NCBI GenBank assembly: GCA_003543035.1
Contig: DPJL01000098.1
Location: forward strand, 1 to 10,452
Length of the DNA stretch: 10,452 nucleotides
Reading direction: 5' to 3'
Source: Micromonosporaceae bacterium
Lineage (GTDB): Bacteria; Actinomycetota; Actinomycetes; Mycobacteriales; Micromonosporaceae
In this document: piece after piece, positions 6,216 to 10,452 of the stretch
How the letters are laid out: every line of letters begins with the position of its first letter
Numbering within the stretch: position 1 is the first letter of the stretch
The notes under the pieces: model-generated
What the model saw: only the letters and a program-made list of their open reading frames with translations
What the model was told of the DNA's origin: nothing
Databases searched by the model: none
Position numbers and translations under genes: made by a program

Positions 6216-7523
6216 GTGATCAGCGTTTTCGACCTCTTCAAGATCGGTATTGGGCCGTCGAGCTCACACACCGTGGGGCCGATGCGAGCCGCGAACGTCT
6301 TCACCTCCGGCCTGAAGGCGGACGGCAGGCTGGCTGACACGGCGCTCATCCGCGCTGAGCTCTTCGGCTCGCTCGGCGCCACCGGCCACGGGCACGGCAG
6401 CGAAAAGGCCGTGTTGCTTGGCCTGGCGGGCGAGGAGCCGGAAACGGTCGACATCTCGACCGTCGAGCAACGCGTCGCCCAGATCAAAGCCGAGCAGAAT
6501 GTCGAGCTCATCCTGCACAAGCGGCGCAGCCTGCCCTTCCATCCCAACGGTATGACCTTTACCGCCTTCGATGCGTCGGGTGTCACGATCCGGGAGCGCA
6601 CCTACTATTCGGTCGGCGGCGGCTTCGTCGTCGACGAGGCCACCGGTCAGCTCAAGACGGATGACACCCCGGTGCGCTATCCCTTCAGTACGGGTGCTCA
6701 GCTGCTCGCGCATGGGATGGACATCAGCGAGCTGATGATGGCCAACGAGATCGCTTGGCGCCCTTCATCTGAGGTCCGCTCCGGTCTGCTCCACATCTGG
6801 GACGTCATGCAGGAGTGCGTGCGCAAGGGTCTGGACACGGACGGCACCCTCCCCGGTGGGCTCAAGGTGCAGCGGCGGGCCGCCGCGATGAAGAAGCAGC
6901 TCGAGTCGGAGCACTTCGCCACCGATCCGTTGCGCGTCATGGACTGGGTGACCCTCTTCGCGCTCGCGGTGAACGAGGAGAACGCGGCCGGCGGCCGGGT
7001 CGTGACCGCCCCGACCAACGGTGCCGCCGGGATCATCCCGGCCGTGCTGCACTACTACACCCGGTTCGTGCCAGGCGCTTCGCCCGATGGGGTGGTGCGA
7101 TTCCTGTTGACCGCCGGGGCGATCGGCGTGCTCTACAAGGAGAATGCCTCGATCTCCGGCGCCGAGGTCGGCTGCCAGGGCGAGGTGGGCTCGGCTTGTT
7201 CGATGGCGGCAGCCGGTCTGGCCGAGGTACTCGGTGGGACTCCGGCACAGGTCGAGAATGCGGCCGAGATCGCGATGGAGCACAACCTCGGGCTCACCTG
7301 CGATCCCGTCGGCGGTCTGGTGCAGATCCCATGTATCGAGCGCAATGCGGTGGCGAGCATCAAGGCGATCACCGCGGCGCGCATGGCCCTACGCGGCGAC
7401 GGCAGCCACTTCGTCTCCCTCGACAAGGTCATCAAGACCATGCGGGAGACCGGCGCCGACATGAAGGTCAAGTACAAAGAGACATCTCGTGGCGGATTGG
7501 CTGTCAACGTAATCGAGTGTTAG
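6216..7523 (+). CDS. sdaA: L-serine dehydratase (L-serine ammonia-lyase), one-chain iron-sulfur type
   Basis: This cytosolic [4Fe-4S] enzyme deaminates L-serine to pyruvate and ammonia. The 435-residue protein is the single-chain form: an N-terminal beta domain starting SVFDLFKIGIGPSSSHTVGP (3-22) fused to the alpha catalytic domain with TAPTNGAAGIIPAVLHYY. Cluster cysteines are visible at Cys320 (GCQGEVGSAC), Cys362 (LTCDPVGG) and Cys373 (QIPCIERN), and the last residue is Cys435. Their spacings of 42, 11 and 62 residues equal those I recall for the Legionella enzyme (Cys343, 385, 396, 458), where the C-terminal cysteine enters the active site as fourth ligand (tail in mouth). The GTG start follows the DUF4230 stop by 10 bp with little ribosome site, which suggests coupling. 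The exporter permease gene follows by 12 bp. Serine breakdown here and serine synthesis by serC lie in the same window but in separate units. Confidence 0.95.
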   Translation: MISVFDLFKIGIGPSSSHTVGPMRAANVFTSGLKADGRLADTALIRAELFGSLGATGHGHGSEKAVLLGLAGEEPETVDISTVEQRVAQIKAEQNVELILHKRRSLPFHPNGMTFTAFDASGVTIRERTYYSVGGGFVVDEATGQLKTDDTPVRYPFSTGAQLLAHGMDISELMMANEIAWRPSSEVRSGLLHIWDVMQECVRKGLDTDGTLPGGLKVQRRAAAMKKQLESEHFATDPLRVMDWVTLFALAVNEENAAGGRVVTAPTNGAAGIIPAVLHYYTRFVPGASPDGVVRFLLTAGAIGVLYKENASISGAEVGCQGEVGSACSMAAAGLAEVLGGTPAQVENAAEIAMEHNLGLTCDPVGGLVQIPCIERNAVASIKAITAARMALRGDGSHFVSLDKVIKTMRETGADMKVKYKETSRGGLAVNVIEC

Positions 7524-7527
7524 TAGG

Positions 7528-7544
7528 GTGACCCTATGGGTCAC
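7528..7544 (+). promoter_or_regulatory. Inverted repeat over the permease start codon
   Basis: GTGACCC (7528-7534) and GGGTCAC (7538-7544) are exact complements with a 3-base spacer TAT. The start codon ATG 7536 lies across the spacer and right arm, and the weak ribosome site AGGG (7525-7528) abuts the left arm. A 7-bp GC-rich hairpin here could hold the start closed until ribosomes finishing sdaA open it. A 3-base loop is tight, so a DNA-level operator or chance are alternatives. Confidence 0.4.
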
Positions 7545-8342
7545 AGCGTCGCTACGGTGTGGAGTCATCGCAGCGTGCTGTGGGTTTTGGCCTACCGCGA
7601 TCTGACCCTGAAGTACCAGCAGTCCATTCTCGGCTATCTATGGTCGCTGATCGAGCCGCTGACCATGGCGGTGATCTACTGGTTCATCTTCGGGCTGCTC
7701 TTCAACACCACCCTGGTCGACGGCGGCTCCTACCCGATGTTCATCATCTCGGGCATCTTCGCGTGGGCCTGGTTCAACAGCGCCATCAACGAATCCACCG
7801 GCGCGCTCACCTCACAATCGCGGCTCGTCACGACGATCAATCTGCCGCGCGAGGTCTTCCCGGTCGGCAAGGTGCTCGGCCGCTTCGCCGAGTTCGTCGC
7901 CGGCATGCCGATTCTGGCCGGCGCCGCTTACCTGTTCAAGGCCCAGATCACGTGGCGTACCTTTGTCGCGCTGCCGCTCGCGGTGCTGCTGCAATTTGTG
8001 CTGCTAATAGGGATCTCGCTGTTGCTCTCGGCAGTGACCGTGATGCTGCGCGATGTCGAGCGTTTCGTGCGGCTGGTGGTGCGAGTGCTGTTCTATGCCT
8101 CGCCGATCATCTATCCGCTGAGCAAGGTCTACGAATCCACCGGTCTTCCCGAGTGGGCCAAACGCATTTACCTCTCCGATCCCATGGTCGGCATCTTCCA
8201 GCTCTACCACGCCGCCTGGTTTCCGGGGGAGTGGCCGTCCAATGAGCTGCTGGCCACCACCGTCGTCGGCACCCTTGCCGTGTTGCTGCTGGGCATCTGG
8301 GTGTTTCGCCGGCTCGAGCCCTCCGTCCTGAAGGAGCTCTAG
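7536..8342 (+). CDS. wzm: Polysaccharide ABC exporter, permease subunit (Wzm type)
   Basis: This is the ABC-2 family membrane half of an exporter that moves lipid-linked glycans across the cytoplasmic membrane. The 268-residue protein opens with an amphipathic interface stretch, RDLTLKYQQSILGYLWSLIE (21-40), the hallmark of O-antigen and teichoic acid exporter permeases, then about six membrane segments (roughly 41-57, 66-82, 114-134, 143-170, 178-197, 238-257). A cytosolic loop LRDVERFVRL (171-180) follows segment four, and the tail RRLEPSVLKEL fits the family end. ATG 7536 lies 12 bp behind sdaA and the stop overlaps the ATPase start by one base (TAGTG). In mycobacteria the related pair Rv3783/Rv3781 exports the galactan precursor. 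The substrate here is not shown by sequence. Confidence 0.9.
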   Translation: MGHSVATVWSHRSVLWVLAYRDLTLKYQQSILGYLWSLIEPLTMAVIYWFIFGLLFNTTLVDGGSYPMFIISGIFAWAWFNSAINESTGALTSQSRLVTTINLPREVFPVGKVLGRFAEFVAGMPILAGAAYLFKAQITWRTFVALPLAVLLQFVLLIGISLLLSAVTVMLRDVERFVRLVVRVLFYASPIIYPLSKVYESTGLPEWAKRIYLSDPMVGIFQLYHAAWFPGEWPSNELLATTVVGTLAVLLLGIWVFRRLEPSVLKEL

Positions 8343-9076
8343 TGATCAACGTACGCGAGCTCGGGATTCGCTTCCACCAGGGACAGCGGCGCAATCTGCG
8401 CGTGCGAGAGCTGCTTTTCCACGGTGCCAAGAGGTCGCCGCATCGGGGCACCTTCTGGCCGTTGCGGCACCTCGACTTTGACATCGCGGCCGGGGAAGCC
8501 GTTGGGGTGGTGGGCCGAAACGGTACCGGCAAAAGCACGCTCTTAAAACTCATCGCCGGGGTGCTCATTCCCGACGAGGGAATCGTCCGTCTAAAGGGGA
8601 GGGTCGCTCCACTGCTCGAGCTCTCGGCCGGATTCGCCAGTGACCTGACCGGGCGGGAGAATGTCCATCTAGTTGGTGCGCTGCATGGCATCTCAGCCTC
8701 GCAGATGCGCCGTAAGTTCGACCAGATCGTGGACTTCGCCGGCGAACAGGTTAAGCGATCCATCGACGCGCCGGTGCGGCACTACTCCTCGGGTATGCGA
8801 GTGCGGCTCGGTTTCTCTGTGATCGCGCAACTCGAACACCCGATCCTGTTGGTGGACGAGGTAATGGCGGTGGGCGACGCCGAGTTCCGCGCCAAGTGTT
8901 ACGACACCATGGAACGGCTGCTGGCCCAGGGCCGGACCATGGTTCTGGTGTCGCACAACGAAAGTGACCTAACCCGCTTCTGCACCCGTGGCCTATTCAT
9001 CAACGAGGGCGGGTTGGCGGTGAACGGGACGATGAGCGACGCATTGCGGGCCTACAAGGAGGTCGTCGAGGCGTGA
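8342..9076 (+). CDS. wzt: Polysaccharide ABC exporter, ATPase subunit (short Wzt type)
   Basis: This cytosolic ATP-binding half pairs with the permease encoded just upstream. The 244-residue protein has all nucleotide-binding parts: Walker A GRNGTGKST (58-66), the region APLLELSAGFASDLTGRENV (89-108) typical of the polysaccharide-exporter branch, signature YSSGMRVRLGFS (148-159), Walker B ILLVDEV (168-174) with catalytic Glu173, and switch His205 in LVSHN. It ends soon after, so it lacks the C-terminal carbohydrate-binding domain of long Wzt proteins. This suggests that export does not depend on a recognised chain-end cap, as in mycobacterial galactan export. GTG 8342 overlaps the permease stop by one base, and the 3' end overlaps the glycosyltransferase start by 4 bases. 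Confidence 0.92.
   Translation: MINVRELGIRFHQGQRRNLRVRELLFHGAKRSPHRGTFWPLRHLDFDIAAGEAVGVVGRNGTGKSTLLKLIAGVLIPDEGIVRLKGRVAPLLELSAGFASDLTGRENVHLVGALHGISASQMRRKFDQIVDFAGEQVKRSIDAPVRHYSSGMRVRLGFSVIAQLEHPILLVDEVMAVGDAEFRAKCYDTMERLLAQGRTMVLVSHNESDLTRFCTRGLFINEGGLAVNGTMSDALRAYKEVVEA
9056..9063 (+). promoter_or_regulatory. Ribosome binding site for the glycosyltransferase inside wzt
   Basis: AAGGAGGT lies within the last codons of the ATPase gene, 9 bases before GTG 9073. With the GTGA stop-start overlap it supports GTG 9073 as the start and tight translational coupling. Confidence 0.75.
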
Positions 9077-10419
9077 TCTTTGCGGTCCCGTTTGTGTTGG
9101 CGCTGTTGGTGGGCGCCATCGGCATCACCAGGCAGGCCTGGCGGGACGAGCACGCAACCTGGTGGGCCGCAACGATTCCGTGGCACGAGTTCGCCTCGCA
9201 AATGTCGCATGTGGACATTGTGCTGGCGCCCTATTACCTCTTCATGCGCGCCTGGATCTTTGTGGCCGGCGACTCGGTTGTGGCCATGCGAGTGCCTTCG
9301 CTGCTGGCCATGGCGATCGCGGCCGGTCTGACCGGAGTTCTTGGCGCGCGGCTATTCGAGCCCTGGGTTGGCCTCACCGCGGGAGCCCTCTTCGCCGTGA
9401 TCCCCAGCGTCAGCCGCTACGCCGAGGAGGCACGGCCATATGCGTTCGCGATCTGCTTCGCCGTCGCCACCCTCCTCGCCTTGCTGTCACGCCGCTGGGT
9501 CCTCCTCGCCGTCTTCACTACCCTCACCGGCCTGTCTCACCTGATAGCCCTCCTAGTCCTCCTCGCCCACCTCCCCCTCCTGCGTCGCCCGACTCCCTCC
9601 GCCTCCTCCGCGGATGATCCACATCCCCATACGTCTCAATCGGGGGCCGACATTGAGACGCATGGGGATGTGGATCACGGTGCGGTGAGGGCTTGGGCGA
9701 TGGCCGTGGGAGTGGGGCTGCTGCCGGTGCTGCCGTTGGCTTTTGTGGGCGCGGGGCAGGCCGGGCAGGTGAGTTGGATCAGTTCGAGTTGGAAGAGCCT
9801 TGTCACACTGCCGTTGTCCCTGACCCGTTCCGCGGCAACGGCTGGCATCCTCGCTGCGCTCGCGCTACTCGGGCTGCTCGCGAGCCGCCTCGACCGGAGA
9901 GTCGTCGCGCTCATCGTCTGGGCCGCAGCCCCGCCACTGGTCGTCTTCGCAGTCACGCCGCAGTTCTTCCACCACCGATACCTGCTTTTCACCCTTCCGG
10001 CGTGGGCCATGCTCGCGGCGTTGAGCGTTCGCCTATTGAGTGGGAGTCGGCAAAAGGTAGCGGCGGCGGCGATGTGCACCGCGATCCTTCTCCTCGGCGG
10101 GCGCGACCATCTCGCCCTCCGCAAGTCGCCAGGCATCGGAGATCAGGACTATCAGGCGGCGGCGGCCTATCTCAGCAGCCACATGTCGGCCGGGGATGAA
10201 GTGCTTTTTGACGGGTACCCGGACCAGCGCGAGCGTTTCGGATTCGCCTACGAGTTACGGGACAGGCCGACTCCCAGGCTCTGTCCCAATCTCAGCACGT
10301 GCGCCAAAAGGGTGTGGCTCGTCAGCAACCGCGCTCCCACCACACCGCCAGGCTTCACCGTGCTCGACGCACAGAACTTCCCCGGCATCGAGCTCCGTCT
10401 GCTAACCCCCGCCAGTTGA
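9073..10419 (+). CDS. GT-C fold membrane glycosyltransferase (PMT/ArnT-like)
   Basis: The protein has 448 residues and many membrane segments. GT-C enzymes use polyprenyl-phosphate sugars on the outer face of the membrane. A first hydrophobic segment (2-18) is followed by TRQAWRDEHATWW (19-31), where the acidic pair Asp25-Glu26 sits at the usual catalytic first-loop position. RYAEEARPYAFAI, in the second loop, is a motif shared with ArnT/PMT-like actinobacterial transferases. Further hydrophobic segments run to about residue 345, and a soluble tail of some 100 residues follows. GTG 9073 overlaps wzt by 4 bases. Context suggests it decorates or extends the glycan exported by Wzm/Wzt; the donor sugar is unknown. 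Residues 181-202 (from DDPHPHTSQSGAD to DVDH) are encoded by an inverted repeat described separately and look unlike the rest, forming a polar His/Asp-rich loop between membrane segments. Confidence 0.83.
   Translation: MIFAVPFVLALLVGAIGITRQAWRDEHATWWAATIPWHEFASQMSHVDIVLAPYYLFMRAWIFVAGDSVVAMRVPSLLAMAIAAGLTGVLGARLFEPWVGLTAGALFAVIPSVSRYAEEARPYAFAICFAVATLLALLSRRWVLLAVFTTLTGLSHLIALLVLLAHLPLLRRPTPSASSADDPHPHTSQSGADIETHGDVDHGAVRAWAMAVGVGLLPVLPLAFVGAGQAGQVSWISSSWKSLVTLPLSLTRSAATAGILAALALLGLLASRLDRRVVALIVWAAAPPLVVFAVTPQFFHHRYLLFTLPAWAMLAALSVRLLSGSRQKVAAAAMCTAILLLGGRDHLALRKSPGIGDQDYQAAAAYLSSHMSAGDEVLFDGYPDQRERFGFAYELRDRPTPRLCPNLSTCAKRVWLVSNRAPTTPPGFTVLDAQNFPGIELRLLTPAS
9615..9677. repeat. Long inverted repeat inside the glycosyltransferase gene
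   Basis: The arms 9615-9640 (starting TGATCCACATCCCCAT) and 9652-9677 (ending ATGGGGATGTGGATCA) are complementary at 25 of 26 positions; the one mismatch is A9631 against C9661. The spacer is 11 bases. The whole unit is 63 bp, a multiple of three, and keeps the reading frame open, encoding about residues 181-202 of the glycosyltransferase. No clear target-site duplication flanks it. It is far too long and exact to be chance, and it looks like an inserted palindromic repeat of the REP/MITE or RPE kind. Insertion is inference; the pairing is seen. Confidence 0.9.
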
Positions 10420-10452
10420 CCAAGACGGTAGGAACACCGACACGCCGTCGAG

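Noticed and set aside
5783..6601. 272-codon open frame antisense to the DUF4230 gene and sdaA
   Set aside because: It spans two well-supported genes and has no ribosome site or motif.
1..10452. CRISPR array, tRNA, rRNA, insertion sequence or prophage
   Set aside because: No spaced direct repeats, tRNA-like cloverleaf or transposase or phage genes were seen on either strand.

Overview
The window is a gene-dense, GC-rich stretch that reads as an actinobacterial chromosome. Signs of this are the strong G/C preference at third codon positions, frequent GTG and TTG starts, tight operon-like spacing, a short SerC/citrate-synthase-2 pairing of the kind seen in mycobacteria and relatives, and a Wzm/Wzt exporter pair resembling those of mycolata and Frankia-like actinobacteria. 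I cannot name the genus from sequence alone. I see no phage, transposase, CRISPR, rRNA or tRNA, and no gap without a gene longer than about 155 bases.

Left part (1-3257): the N-terminal part of serC (minus strand, running off the left edge) lies downstream of a citA-type citrate synthase on the same strand. Divergent from citA across about 150 bp are pdxH (pyridoxamine 5'-phosphate oxidase) and, 13 bp behind it, an aldose-1-epimerase family gene. These are housekeeping genes of central carbon, serine and vitamin B6 metabolism.

Middle part (3258-5456): a composite palindromic repeat separates the epimerase gene from a nitroreductase-family gene, followed by a small conserved gene of unknown function. 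That small gene ends inside the 3' end of a convergent glutaryl-CoA-dehydrogenase-like acyl-CoA dehydrogenase, with the stops overlapping by 8 bp.

Right part (5507-10419): five plus-strand genes are packed with gaps of 10 and 12 bp and overlaps of 1 and 4 bp. They are a membrane-anchored DUF4230 protein, a one-chain iron-sulfur L-serine dehydratase, the permease and ATPase of a polysaccharide ABC exporter (Wzm/Wzt type), and a GT-C membrane glycosyltransferase. The last three probably work together in making and exporting a cell-envelope glycan. Why the first two share the unit is not clear.

The least ordinary features are structural. There are three strong inverted repeats: one over the serC translation start, one a double palindrome at 3264-3337, and one of 25/26 matched arms lying in frame inside the glycosyltransferase gene, where strand composition also flips from C-rich to G-rich. 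A shorter inverted repeat covers the start codon of the exporter permease. I find no convincing new defence or mobile system. The palindromes, which may be members of dispersed repeat families, are the best leads.
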